64,000 bases of DNA from assembly GCF_042665155.1 (NCBI RefSeq), contig NZ_JBHTCG010000014.1:124001-188000 (forward strand), given 5' to 3'. Below, piece after piece: positions 15,701 through 22,400 of this stretch. The notes beneath the pieces were generated by a model. That model was not told where the DNA came from, ran no database searches, and saw only the letters and a program-made list of their open reading frames with translations. The position numbers and the translations under genes are program-made. Within the stretch, counting starts at the first letter, position 1. The number at the start of each line of letters is the position of its first letter. The DNA comes from Sphaerisporangium rhizosphaerae. GTDB lineage: Bacteria > Actinomycetota > Actinomycetes > Streptosporangiales > Streptosporangiaceae.

Positions 15701-18294
15701 CGGACGCGCTGGCCGACGCGCTCCGTGCGTACGGCAATCCGGCGCTGAGCGACGCGATCACCCTGCTCGAATCGGTCGCGCCGGTCTTCAACGGCACCGC
15801 CGACCTGACCGACAAGGACCGCGCCGCCCTGGCCACCCTGCCCGAGCTGGGCTCGTACGAGGAGCTCGCCATCGCCGCCGACCTTCCCCGGGTCTACGAC
15901 GTGACCGGGGACCGGGTCAGCCTCCGGCAGGCGTACCGGGACGACCCGTTCGACCCGCACGCGATAGCGGCGCTCCGGCCGGTCGCCTACCGGCGAGCCG
16001 TCGTCACCGGCTACATCGACAACCTGCTCGACTGGGGTGACATGCTGTATCGGCAGTACACGCCGGAGAGCGTCGACGAAGCCAGGATGCTGTACATCTT
16101 CGCCTACGACCTGCTCGGCCGCCGCCCTGAAGACCTCGGCCCGCTGCCGCTGCCGGCCACCCTGACCTTCGCCGAGCTCGACCAGGTCACCGGTGAGGAC
16201 GAGCTGTTCGGCGAACTGGCACGGGTGCAGGCGAGCGTCAACGACGCCTACTTCTACGCGCCGGTCAACGGCACGCTGCTCGGTTACTGGGATCTGGTCG
16301 CCGACCGGCTCACCAAGATCAGGGCCTCGATGGACATCATGGGCGTCAGCCGGCCCCTGCCGCTGTTCGCCCCGCCCATCGACCCGATGGTGCTCGTCGG
16401 TGCGGTCGCGCCCAACGGGCAGGCGGAGCTCACGGCGAGCACGACCGCCGAGGTCCCGCAGCACCGCTTCGCCTACCTCTACCGGCGGGCGCAGGAGCTC
16501 ACCGACCGCGCCACCCAGCTCGGCTCGAGCCTGCTCGACGCGCTGGACCGGTGTGACGCCGAGGCACTCGGCCTGCTGCAGAACCAGCAGGAGGCGGCCG
16601 TGCTCGACCTCACCCGCGCGGTCAAGCAGGCGCAGGTCACCGCGGCCACCGAGAACGTCGCGGCGCTTCGCACAGGGCTCGCCGGCGCCCGGGGACGGGC
16701 CGCTTACTATCAGCACCAGATCGAGACGGGCATCTCCGCGCTCCAGGGAGCCCAGCTCACCATGATGGCCGCCGCGGCCGCCGCCCACATGACCTCCAGC
16801 GGCCTGAAGATCGCGGCCGCCATCGGGCACGACGTTCCCGAGGTCCACATCGGTCCGTTCATCCTCGGCGTCTCCGCCGGCGGCGACGAGATCGGCGACT
16901 CGCTGGACAGCACCGCCGAAGTCGCCGAGTCGCTCGGAGAGGGGCTGTCGGTCCTCGGGGAGCTCCTCGGCGTACGGGCCGAGCAGGAGAGGTCCATGCA
17001 GGACAACCAGCTCCAGCTCGCCATCGCCCAGAGCGAAGCCGATCAGATCGAGCACCAGATCACGGCCGCCGAGGCCGAGCTCACCATCGCCGAGCGTGAG
17101 CTCGTCATCCTCGACCGGCAGATCGCCGGGCAGCAGACGGTGAACGCGTTCCTCCGCGACAAGTTCACCAGCACCGACCTCTACCAATGGATGTCCGGCC
17201 GGCTCGCCGGGCTGTATTTCCAGACGTACGGCATGGCCGTCGACACGGCCCGCGCCGCCGAACGCGCCTACCAGTACGAACGCGGCGCGACCGACACCGT
17301 GATCACGTCGGCGCACTGGGACACCCGGCGCAAGGGCCTGCTCGCCGGCCAGTCGCTCGCCTTCGACCTCGACCGGCTGGGCCAGGCCTACACGGCGCAG
17401 AACGCCAGGCGGCTGGAGATCACCCGGCAGATCTCCCTGCTGGAACTCGACCCGGTCGCGCTGCTCACCCTGCGTAGGACGGGCAGCTGCCAGTTCGCAC
17501 TAAGTGAGGAGTTCTTCGACCACGACTTCCCCGGCCACTACCGCCGCCAGATCCGCACCCTCGGGATCACCTTCGTCAGCACGGACGGCACGGCCCTGCC
17601 GGTCAACGCCATGCTCAGCCAGGTATCGCACCAGACCGTGCTGAGCGCCGACCCCAAGGCCGTCCAATATCTGCTCACGCCGACCGGCGCCCCGCCCACG
17701 TCGGTGCGGAGCGACTGGCGGACCGGGCGCGAGATCGCCCTGTCGCAGCCGCCGGAGGGCTACGAGAACAACGGTCTGTTCGAGCTGCGTTACGACGACG
17801 ACCGCTATCTGCCCTTCGAGGGCACGGGCGCCGTCTCCACCTGGCGCCTCACCCTGCCCGGCCTGCGCTCCGCCGACCGCCCGGCCGAGCTGTACGACGC
17901 CAAGATCACCCTCAGGTACGACGCCGACAACGGCGGCGACACCTTCGCCGCGAGCGTCAAGGGCCTGCTCCAGCCGTACGACACGGCCCGCTTCATCGAC
18001 GTGACGGCCGAGTTCCCCGACGAGTGGGCGGAGTTCACCGGCACCCTCACCCTCCGCGTGACCCAGGACATGCTGCCCGACCTGCACACCCCGCAGATCA
18101 CCGGGATCTACGCCGCCTACGACCTCGCCGCGCCCGGCACGGCCCGGTTCTCACTCGGCGGCACCGCGCTCGCCGACGGCCGCCTGGTGCCCACTCCCGG
18201 CCTGTCCATCACCGACCCGCTCCGCCTGACCTTCTCCGGCGACCGCTCCGACCTGCTCGGCCTCAAGCTCGCCCTCCGCTACCGAGCCAACTGA
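6760..18294 (+). CDS. Giant Tc-toxin A-like protein with hemopexin repeats
   Basis: This protein of 3,844 residues resembles TcA, the pore-forming, receptor-binding subunit of Tc toxins, which forms pentamers and injects a protein cargo. It opens with the VRP1-type block VTSPAAYLADLLRLL (near residue 30). A helical shell follows, with repeated NGYINGDG-like units. The block at about 920-2040 is hemopexin repeats. Next comes the ABC-toxin/neuraminidase-like segment (SRIREAIAAVQLYLHRC near 2178, WMKNHRVWEANRKVFLNPE), then a second hemopexin group (about 2557-2847) and PLPLFAPPIDPMVLVGA (about 3200). Channel-type long helices (about 3240-3470) and the TcB-binding domain (LYQWMSGRLAGLYFQ, RRTGSCQFALSEEFFDHDFP) complete it. 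ATG 6760 has GGAGG 6 bp upstream; there is no signal peptide. It is longer than ordinary TcA (about 2,300-2,500), the excess being propellers. The next gene follows after 19 bp. No TcB/TcC is nearby. Confidence 0.88.
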   Translation: MRVGDSLPNYQLLFGNLDFRPGDEARSVTSPAAYLADLLRLLEEEVGDATLLQRRHDIQQIPLDAEHTTTELPYVDIVVEILERLVGENPYEQMRTMAFPFDKPFNLAYERLGTFLRERGIGRDELPRLLGAEPGPLAAEFLGLSPEVAAVVSVAHQGEADLRRSFDLGRTEQGQDEQLSDLAPVERFRRTVALSEIELDELLAARFVGQVAVQDGTLVLPEGAALAAWLDRVNRFVRLARRTGLSFPDLDLVLIACCQSRLDAAALGVLAAVVHVSRSLSLPIDVTVSLAAPMPADLEVRTFAAVTVAEALGLSPAEVDRLRARFGEVVTGEIALSALHRAARLMTAVRLTADELFDLLTVIDGSITVPFATTRTMNDCRMILAAPDPGSGLWLAQALPLAVRRARDGGLSAQDLAAFAGGPAKDPAEASGEPAEGEADLAAALAAQLATVAPGPGMFVSQRFSDRASRAIWDALRQTGAYGAVTGMAQVTAADFVGLGLGDGLATKIFTNLVLRGSLSADGELAEVPTELATDFSPYHDKVAELLGDLVDMCYPSDLAGLTGLSDKQRAELYDNLIYNAYIASDGTILNAEIDDLDVDLDDLIHDVIALMRTRADDYLKEPLAIELEFDVPGLLENLRFNGYINGDGHYRDKDALAELEPADFAIASQFEPYKEQVLEAMKAQIIGLWEGMCVFPPEAFSEIADLAVARQIIAAGQIDGDDVVAAERLRAIVEEQRPYRFDRDSLSALGLDEAQAGAILGGMIDAGDLDEGLAVPEDRLTFFCEPNSVLEFALTGAADFSTEAFAQLHAVALETRAAMTEIETTLGARRQASAAALSSAAEDAFGIPGPVIDAICAGVGAELTDLLEPPTLAYRRIAAFARLAAKLSLDATAVALAFDDLRLVARYPEPLSLPAGGPTVIDAVLESSDGHVYVFAGDRYWRFQDRLLVDSAQTAALAAGLTKVDAAFRHPSGADWLVSGSRAYVRQPGSGRWIAHDQVWGRIRDAFAGGGKITAALVDDEGRTYLFCGDQYVRYSTTDFSAVDEGFPRPAADFGVSGLSEPGFFGRDGEFHSFTAEEEFWTQPDDAGFDGRLDAAFADKTGVYVFRGDRVVRHTASLETDGAHADEGFPVRIETRFPGVPAEFESDLDAVFSDADGVVHLFKDGRTIALTEDAQVVPTTQRWGAMPAAFPGGTVDAAFVGLDGRTYLFGGATYIRYSTADYSRADLGYPRSIASDWGGLTSVDAGFVLDGETYLFGGGQFVRYSTSDYTKPDEGYPQPLPGNWWNLPDGFGPTVDAVFTDAAGRTFLFHGGAFIEFDARRRWWSAPRTLAGQWDSLPFKAVDAAFTGRDGRTYVFYGPQYVRYATADYSQVDDGYPAPVSGFWGRARNNLTRTGRVDAALALDGDVLLFSGDQYIRYTGTTAHLGYPRPLPALRTEPRLTHLTADLDGVDAAFADRGNVHLFRGDACHVVSDVLCRTVEVSDVTCAFIEDGRLVVEGKGGWRRQGSIEGPAVVTGPARPRVLREAPESFRSGLDAVLSGTDGVTYLFKGDACYDTLVDRAYPIAEAWGRPRALGAVEAAFTGRDGRTYFFSGDHFTDDHDARPRGIAEAWGGLTSVAIAYVWQDATYLFERPDADGFMRYVVYSGADYAEPDSGYPQAADAGYWGTGEIPLAVLPVGDTLVLLSGQTYRLPDGSPPRPIGLLWRGFEGTITTAYAGADGAAYFYSGEQYRRYADGAFGPLTTRAGEAIGRVDAAFTWEGRTYLISGDRYARYSTDEYVYADPGYPMPMSRHFRAEFPGLPESFEDALTTVDAAVTDQRSLYLFMGGRCHIVSRTLEATYENLAGRTRTLDGPLNAALIVGERTYLLSGGLYTRYTGGAYARQDEGYPRDVATSLALDLGVPALPEAFRDGVDAGFASATGGIHLFAGGAYLRADAPGTPAPVWGKVRNAFDGGLDAVVAVEGEVFAFRGDQYVRYSEVEDGGVGVADPGFPRTIKDDWGAVPGLFESGVDAAFTLYDRLYLVKGDQYVSDAGLIRTIAQGFADGPDYRLADLFTIVGFAALGPAIAAALVAEDEDPYKTMAALFGWDAAELMWVQRTLPSESDMGFVLAARELFALARRAAVPPSRLPGLEGDDRGTLKRDALLSAVLAKAPELRDSTDLFDQLLIDVDMGGQGTTSRIREAIAAVQLYLHRCMLDLEEAPGLADPARRARLRRWWSWMKNHRVWEANRKVFLNPENYLRPELRDTKTPGFRELESDLLQSGVTSETAQRAYKRYLDEYTEVSRLAIAGGYVDAAEDGAHSLVLFGRTRSAPRRYYYRNATFRDGDKLSATWTPWLKVDVKIGAERVQPVRAFDRVFVFWAAVEDLPPDTSGTTTVVAVRSGDNTQQVSAPVRRAVKIYFSYLNLAQEWVPAQVLTTGPAGQDPVLDVTLAVRPGRLPGTDHQAIVVSYTAITAVGVGGGSFALTPELYTVPVDGVVVPPATGDVTTIFDEPDGIDPESVVWFNRPAGFGDGSWFSVDHKGGSFLCRPIMPTPEPAEWLPIRPPTGSAAERLPSWVRINAGFELPDGTRYFFTNARGGRFTRMGPGATSAEGGRTISGRWGRTEPGSALDAAVLSDDSDTPVVDHTLGAPAITGVVIGPGVPLAVNEAALAALRAGAGEAPERGFGPSDNPLANPSESSRSNWPGHPIAFPAANPMALRLGGAQVALPAAERSPEGWTSVDTAWADGDFLYLTSGTKLIRYTLVHDATDPDVVTIPGVVTIPDVIDAGYPQTLPRALTAVFRGFAISGDLYARVGDWVFRPIAGNWGDLPEVITGAMETKTGVILFNDTQYAVYPKSAAIDRPYEFTELPHDIVRLTTSTAYKLNQRLLAGGVPALLDTSTQETDELPAFDTEISDATTIRVHLNRVKPEWLPGRSHLDFTSANGCYYWEIFCHAPLLIAQALNAAQRFEEARAWYEFIFDPTRPGQPWRFLPFLGADPDALADALRAYGNPALSDAITLLESVAPVFNGTADLTDKDRAALATLPELGSYEELAIAADLPRVYDVTGDRVSLRQAYRDDPFDPHAIAALRPVAYRRAVVTGYIDNLLDWGDMLYRQYTPESVDEARMLYIFAYDLLGRRPEDLGPLPLPATLTFAELDQVTGEDELFGELARVQASVNDAYFYAPVNGTLLGYWDLVADRLTKIRASMDIMGVSRPLPLFAPPIDPMVLVGAVAPNGQAELTASTTAEVPQHRFAYLYRRAQELTDRATQLGSSLLDALDRCDAEALGLLQNQQEAAVLDLTRAVKQAQVTAATENVAALRTGLAGARGRAAYYQHQIETGISALQGAQLTMMAAAAAAHMTSSGLKIAAAIGHDVPEVHIGPFILGVSAGGDEIGDSLDSTAEVAESLGEGLSVLGELLGVRAEQERSMQDNQLQLAIAQSEADQIEHQITAAEAELTIAERELVILDRQIAGQQTVNAFLRDKFTSTDLYQWMSGRLAGLYFQTYGMAVDTARAAERAYQYERGATDTVITSAHWDTRRKGLLAGQSLAFDLDRLGQAYTAQNARRLEITRQISLLELDPVALLTLRRTGSCQFALSEEFFDHDFPGHYRRQIRTLGITFVSTDGTALPVNAMLSQVSHQTVLSADPKAVQYLLTPTGAPPTSVRSDWRTGREIALSQPPEGYENNGLFELRYDDDRYLPFEGTGAVSTWRLTLPGLRSADRPAELYDAKITLRYDADNGGDTFAASVKGLLQPYDTARFIDVTAEFPDEWAEFTGTLTLRVTQDMLPDLHTPQITGIYAAYDLAAPGTARFSLGGTALADGRLVPTPGLSITDPLRLTFSGDRSDLLGLKLALRYRAN
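9511..12870 (+). repeat. About 24 hemopexin-like repeats (first block)
   Basis: Within the Tc-A-like protein (about residues 918-2037) I count about 24 units of 35-55 residues. Each begins with VDAAF or a variant, then GRTYLF-G-YVRYS, often ending ADLGYPR. Some units are degenerate. Hemopexin repeats form four-bladed beta-propellers, so 24 would make six propellers. At the DNA level the copies are diverged, so this is an old protein repeat and not a recent tandem duplication. Confidence 0.8.
14434..15290 (+). repeat. Second group of about four degenerate hemopexin-like repeats
   Basis: Four segments share the same pattern: NAGFELPDGTRYFF, VDTAWADGDFLYLTSGTKLI, LTAVFRGFAISGDLYARVG and ITGAMETKTGVILFNDTQYA. 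They could form a seventh four-bladed propeller placed inside the neuraminidase-like part. They are more diverged than the first block and the assignment is by eye. Confidence 0.5.
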
Positions 18295-18313
18295 CAGGGG
18301 ACCGACGAAGCCC

Positions 18314-21190
18314 ATGAAGCGAACAACCACCGCCAGCCCGCCGAAGTCGCCCAAAAAGCCGAACAACGGTAGGCCCGCCAACGCCGGCCGATCGGTCATG
18401 GACATGCTCGCCCGTAGAACAGGCGGCCACGCGATTCCAACGGCGCAGGAAATCGCGGACCTGCTCGGTGAAGCGAGCGATGGGCGTGACCTGAAGGCAT
18501 GGAAAAATCTGCCCGCGACGATCGAATGGCCGGAGCTCGCCAAAGCCCTCGCGATGCTGCGAGAGGGCCAAAAAGAGACCGGCCCATTCGACAGGCTCGT
18601 CAGACGGTACGTCACGGAAAAGCAGCTCAACTATTCGGACTACTCGGACGCCATGTTCGCGCTACTGGAGCAAAAGGCGTCCAACACCTCGCCTCCCCAG
18701 CCCTCCGTCACTGTTTCGAACAACACGCGGCAACCCGGTGCCGGCCAGGCTGAGCCCGCCGCGCGAACCGTGGTGAACGTCGCCGCGACCGATGCGTCAC
18801 CGTCTGATTCCCGGCAGTCGCCGTCCTTGCCGTCACCCCGGCCGGGCGAGTCGGCGTACGTGACGAAAATCCGCAACATCCTGCAGGACGCGCCGCCTGG
18901 TACGTTGTCGGGCCCGGACGAAGTGCTTCTCCGCACGCTGATCACTCCGCTTCCCGCACGGGTGAAACCGGACCTGGACGGCGAGGGTCAGGAAGAGGGC
19001 GCCGACGCCCACCTCGAGGAGGTGCCCGACGCCGATAAGGCGCGTAAGGTCCAGGACGTCATGCGGCTCCTTCATTTGATCGAGGTGCCGGAGCCGGCGC
19101 CGGAGCCGGCCGAATCGCTGGTCACTCTCTGGAATGGCACGGTGATCGACCTCGACGCGTTAAGCGCACGTGTGGCCAAAATGAATGACGCCGAATACGC
19201 CGAGTTCAGGAAAGGTCTCGAAGCCGAGGCGGACCGTGTCGAACCCGGCTGGCGCAAGGATCCTGAGCCGGTGCCCGTCGCCCAGGACGGGAACAGCCCT
19301 ACGGTCACCAAACGCACCGTGACCAACGTCGCCTCAGGAGGACCTCCGCCCGTCCCTCCGCTGGACTTGTCCACCCTCACTGATCCGGCCAAAGCTCAGA
19401 AACCCGCTGACGAAATCAATATCCTGGACTCGCCCATATCGGTCCCCGGCGAAGACCCTCAGACGGATTCGGAGAAATCGCCGGCCAAGGCCGATGGACA
19501 GCCCAGGAATGTCCCTGGGCAGGTGCCTGAGAACAAGGCGATGGGCGCCGATTCCGTCGCCAGGCCGAGTGACGAGCCGCCGGCCGGTGAGCCGCAACAG
19601 ACGCCGCCCGCCGATGAGCCCGGCTCCGTGCCGCCGGTCACCTCCCAGCCGGTCGCGGCGCAGAGCCCGAGCCCGGAGATAACGCGGCTGATGGCGAAGC
19701 TCGCCGGTAGCCGGTCGAGCCACTACACAACGCTCGGCGCGCTGAATGGGAGCAATGCGGCTCTTCCGCCATTCCGGCAACGGTTATGGGCCCAAACAGC
19801 GGGCGCGCTCGCCAAATTCGAGACGACGCTGCTCAACACGCCACCGGTCGAGCACCTGCCGGACCCCGAACCCCCAGAGATCGTCGAGCTCCTCATCGCC
19901 CATCTGATCACCATCGGGCCCGAGCATCTGGCGCCTGACGCGCTGGCGCAGAAGACGGCGAACCTGAAGCAGGAGATCGGCCGGACTCTGAGCCAGATCT
20001 ACAACAGGCGGCTCCCGGAGGACGCCTTCGAGGCCTTGTGGGCCGGTCTCTGGCAGGGAACCGACACGCTGCGGACCGGCCTGACCCAATACACGAAGCT
20101 GATGGGGGCGATCAGAGCCGCCGCCGGGGGGCCCATGGCGAAAATGGGGGACGCGGCGCGAGCCAGAATGATCGCGCTGGTGGGTGGCGGCAAGGTGCAC
20201 TCTCTTCAGGATCTCAACAACGGCTGCGTCGAGCTGGCCGAGTCGACTCGGGCCCATCTCAAGGCGCTACGGCCCGCGCCGCTCGGGCCCCAATGGGCGA
20301 CGAACTGGTTGGGCGCCTTGCAAAAAGACGGATTCGAAATCAGCATCGGGGATGGCAAAACGAATCTGGGCGATGTCATAAAAGGGATGAATGAGACGAA
20401 TCCAGCCTTCAAGATGGGCTATGAATATCAGGTCTTCAAAACACTCGAAGCCCGGTCGAGCTACACCCTGATCAAGGTCGAGGACCCATACGAAGGAAAT
20501 CGCAGGGCGGATTCCCTCGAAGTCGTCAAGGTCGAGAAGGACGGCACGCTCGTCAAGCGCTTCCGTGAATACAAGTACTATGATGTCAATTCGAATCCCA
20601 AGAAGGATGAGAAACCCAGGAAGACGTTCCGGCGGCAGCTCGAAGGATATGCCGACGTCCTGGACAAGGACCGCGGCCGCGACCTCGAGTACGTCTTCAA
20701 GAGCCAACCGCCGAAATGGGCCATGGACGATCTCAAGGAGTATGCTCCCCGGTTCGGAGGCAGACTCTGGGTCAGCGGTGGCGAACTGGAACTGGAGAAG
20801 GTCGAAGTCACGCCGACCGCCCGGAGATACGGCCCCATGGGGAAAACTCCGGTCACTTCTCAGTTCGTCGCGCCCGTCGTCCAGGGCAATCCGGACGCCA
20901 AGCAGTTCAACGCCCCTGCCAAGTCGCTCCACACGGGCACGACGTTCAACCAGGCTCCCAATCTGTTCAATGCGAGCACGACACAGTTCAACGCGGGCAG
21001 GGGAGCGATCATCAGGATCAACAATGCGGGGCCGCCGCAAGGCTCGTCGGTGCAGCGCAAGCCAATGCCGGCTCCGCAGCAGCACATACAAGCGCAGGGC
21101 CCGCCCTCGCGTGGATCCGGTGGGCCGCCCGCCATCGTGCCGCCTTTCTCCGGTGCCGGGCGTGGAGGTCCGCCTGCCAAGAAGAAATGA
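18314..21190 (+). CDS. Putative Tc-associated effector with PD-(D/E)XK nuclease-like domain
   Basis: This 958-residue protein is not recognised over most of its length. Residues 1-120 are a small helical domain. About 120-460 is a Pro/Ser/Ala-rich low-complexity linker with short folded patches. About 465-690 is a helical region. About 700-830 looks like a restriction-endonuclease fold: Glu704 (GYEYQVFKTLE), Asp733 (RRADSLEV), Glu752-x-Lys754 (FREYKYYD), then the Arg/Gln helix FRRQLEGYADVL (Gln775) and YVFKSQPPKWAMDDL. The tail has FNA/FNQ repeats and a Gly/Pro/Lys-rich end. It starts 19 bp after the Tc-A-like gene, so co-expression is likely. Codons are visibly richer in A/T than those of neighbours, suggesting transfer. 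It has no RHS repeats and no signal peptide. Its role as cargo is inference; no immunity gene follows. Confidence 0.65.
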   Translation: MKRTTTASPPKSPKKPNNGRPANAGRSVMDMLARRTGGHAIPTAQEIADLLGEASDGRDLKAWKNLPATIEWPELAKALAMLREGQKETGPFDRLVRRYVTEKQLNYSDYSDAMFALLEQKASNTSPPQPSVTVSNNTRQPGAGQAEPAARTVVNVAATDASPSDSRQSPSLPSPRPGESAYVTKIRNILQDAPPGTLSGPDEVLLRTLITPLPARVKPDLDGEGQEEGADAHLEEVPDADKARKVQDVMRLLHLIEVPEPAPEPAESLVTLWNGTVIDLDALSARVAKMNDAEYAEFRKGLEAEADRVEPGWRKDPEPVPVAQDGNSPTVTKRTVTNVASGGPPPVPPLDLSTLTDPAKAQKPADEINILDSPISVPGEDPQTDSEKSPAKADGQPRNVPGQVPENKAMGADSVARPSDEPPAGEPQQTPPADEPGSVPPVTSQPVAAQSPSPEITRLMAKLAGSRSSHYTTLGALNGSNAALPPFRQRLWAQTAGALAKFETTLLNTPPVEHLPDPEPPEIVELLIAHLITIGPEHLAPDALAQKTANLKQEIGRTLSQIYNRRLPEDAFEALWAGLWQGTDTLRTGLTQYTKLMGAIRAAAGGPMAKMGDAARARMIALVGGGKVHSLQDLNNGCVELAESTRAHLKALRPAPLGPQWATNWLGALQKDGFEISIGDGKTNLGDVIKGMNETNPAFKMGYEYQVFKTLEARSSYTLIKVEDPYEGNRRADSLEVVKVEKDGTLVKRFREYKYYDVNSNPKKDEKPRKTFRRQLEGYADVLDKDRGRDLEYVFKSQPPKWAMDDLKEYAPRFGGRLWVSGGELELEKVEVTPTARRYGPMGKTPVTSQFVAPVVQGNPDAKQFNAPAKSLHTGTTFNQAPNLFNASTTQFNAGRGAIIRINNAGPPQGSSVQRKPMPAPQQHIQAQGPPSRGSGGPPAIVPPFSGAGRGGPPAKKK

Positions 21191-21411
21191 GATCGGCCGG
21201 TGGCTCGCAGGGGGTGCGGGCCACCGGCCGGGTGTGCGCTCAGATGTGCTTGGCGCGGGTGGTGTATTTCAGGCCGGCGCTGACCTTCGTCAGGGCGGAC
21301 AGGTCGACGCCGGCGGCTTGGATGATGGCCTGGCTGACGGTGAGGGTCCAGGCGGTGGCGACGCCGCGGCCCCAGAAGCCGGTGCGGCGGTCTCGGCGTG
21401 CTCGGGCGTGC

Positions 21412-21972
21412 TCAGGCGTGGCGGGAACGCCAGGTGGCGGCGTCCAGGCGGTAGAGCACATGGCGGCGCAGCGGGCTGCCCTCATCGATGCGCGGGTGGT
21501 CGAAGTCGTCGGCGGGATCGCACGTCATGCCCAGGCGCCGCATGACGGCCTGGGAGCGGAGGTTGGTGGTCGCCGTCATGGAGACCACCTGGTCCAGCCC
21601 GGCCCGGCCGAAGGCGTGCCCGAGGCTCGCCGTCGCCGCCTCGGTGGCGTAGCCGTGCCCCCAGGCCGAGCGGCGCAGGCGCCAGCCGACCTCGACCGAC
21701 GGGGTGAAGTGCGCCTGGAAGGTCAGCGGCGCCAGGCCGGTGAACCCGATGAACTCCCCGCTGCGGGCGACCTCCACCGCCCAGAGCCCGAAGCCGTGCT
21801 CCTCCATGAGGGTCATGATGCGCCCGGCCAGCGCGTCGCTCTCCTGCCGGGTCAGCGGGGCGGGGAAGTGCTCCATCACCTCCGGATCGGCGTTGAGCTC
21901 GGCGAAAGGCCGCAGATCGTCCTCGCGCCAGCGCCGCAGGATGAGCCGTCCGGTCGTCAGCATGATCTCCAT
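21412..21972 (-). CDS. GNAT N-acetyltransferase (RimJ/RimL-like)
   Basis: This acetyl-CoA dependent acetyltransferase of 186 residues starts MEIMLTTGRLILRRWREDDL, the usual opening of RimJ/RimL-type GNATs. It continues with GFTGLAPLTFQAHFTPSVEV, the acetyl-CoA-binding segment SAWGHGYATEA and NLRSQAVMRRLGM. The substrate is unknown; relatives act on protein N-termini or small amines. ATG at 21972 is chosen because the family homology begins there; upstream codons are low-complexity, and ATG 21963 is an alternative. It is convergent with the effector gene, about 220 bp away. Confidence 0.9.
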   Translation of the reverse strand: MEIMLTTGRLILRRWREDDLRPFAELNADPEVMEHFPAPLTRQESDALAGRIMTLMEEHGFGLWAVEVARSGEFIGFTGLAPLTFQAHFTPSVEVGWRLRRSAWGHGYATEAATASLGHAFGRAGLDQVVSMTATTNLRSQAVMRRLGMTCDPADDFDHPRIDEGSPLRRHVLYRLDAATWRSRHA

Positions 21973-22150
21973 TGTGGCGCACGCGCTCGGGGACCCCCGC
22001 GCCCCGCGGGCCCTGGTCACCCACCGGCCGCCCACCGGCGGACGGCCCGCCACGAGCGGGGGGTTCAGGGGTCCCCCTGGGAGCGCCCTGTGAGGGGGCG
22101 GGGTTCGGCCACGCTGACCTCGCGGGTGTCACGAGTGTGCTTAACTGTAA

Positions 22151-22259
22151 GCAGCCGATGTGGTTTGTGTCCCCCGGGCCGCAATTACCGCCTTCACGGA
22201 ATACCGTTCGGCTGGAGCCGTGTTGTGCATCTCGCCGAGGAGGCGACCGCCACATCGGC
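22151..22259 (+). ncRNA. Candidate structured RNA
   Basis: A 10-bp perfect closing helix (GCCGATGTGG at 22154-22163 with CCACATCGGC at 22250-22259) brackets three small hairpins. Their stems are ACGG/CCGT (22196-22207), CGGC/GCCG (22209-22220) and CGCC/GGCG (22233-22245). A strong terminator hairpin follows 4 nt later. TTAACT at 22141-22146 could be a -10 box, placing a start near 22152. It matches no RNA family that I recognise. Either strand is possible, but the terminator placement and the following gene favour plus. Confidence 0.45.
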
Positions 22260-22263
22260 CTAA

Positions 22264-22306
22264 CAACGAAGCGCCCCGCAGGCACGCCTTGCGGGGCGCT
22301 TCGTTG
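22264..22306 (+). terminator. Strong terminator hairpin, 17-bp stem
   Basis: CAACGAAGCGCCCCGCA (22264-22280) pairs perfectly with 22290-22306 around a 9-nt loop. There is no U-tract, which is common in actinomycetes. It ends the candidate RNA and insulates the acyltransferase gene downstream. Confidence 0.8.
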
Positions 22307-22400
22307 TACCGCGATGTAACAGTTTGTGGGCGGGCGTAACACAAAGTTGCCCGTATGAGTCGTATGGTGGGCCTTGGTCGTCCGCACACCGGGAGAGTCC

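Noticed and set aside
16440..17160. Separate coiled-coil gene inside the Tc-A-like frame
   Set aside because: It is continuous with both sides and fits the long channel helices of TcA proteins.
4958..21190. Integrated element with flanking att repeats
   Set aside because: No direct repeat or tRNA target was found by eye at likely ends; the recombinase may be a resident gene.
21240..21485. 81-codon minus-strand frame ending WTLTVSQAIIQAAGVDLSAL-like
   Set aside because: The end looks somewhat protein-like and could be a gene remnant, but no family was recognised, no ribosome binding site is present and it overlaps the GNAT gene.
22154..22259. tRNA, 6C RNA or SRP RNA reading of the structured segment
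   Set aside because: No CCA/T-loop, no paired six-C loops and no SRP core motif are present; it is kept only as an unnamed candidate RNA.
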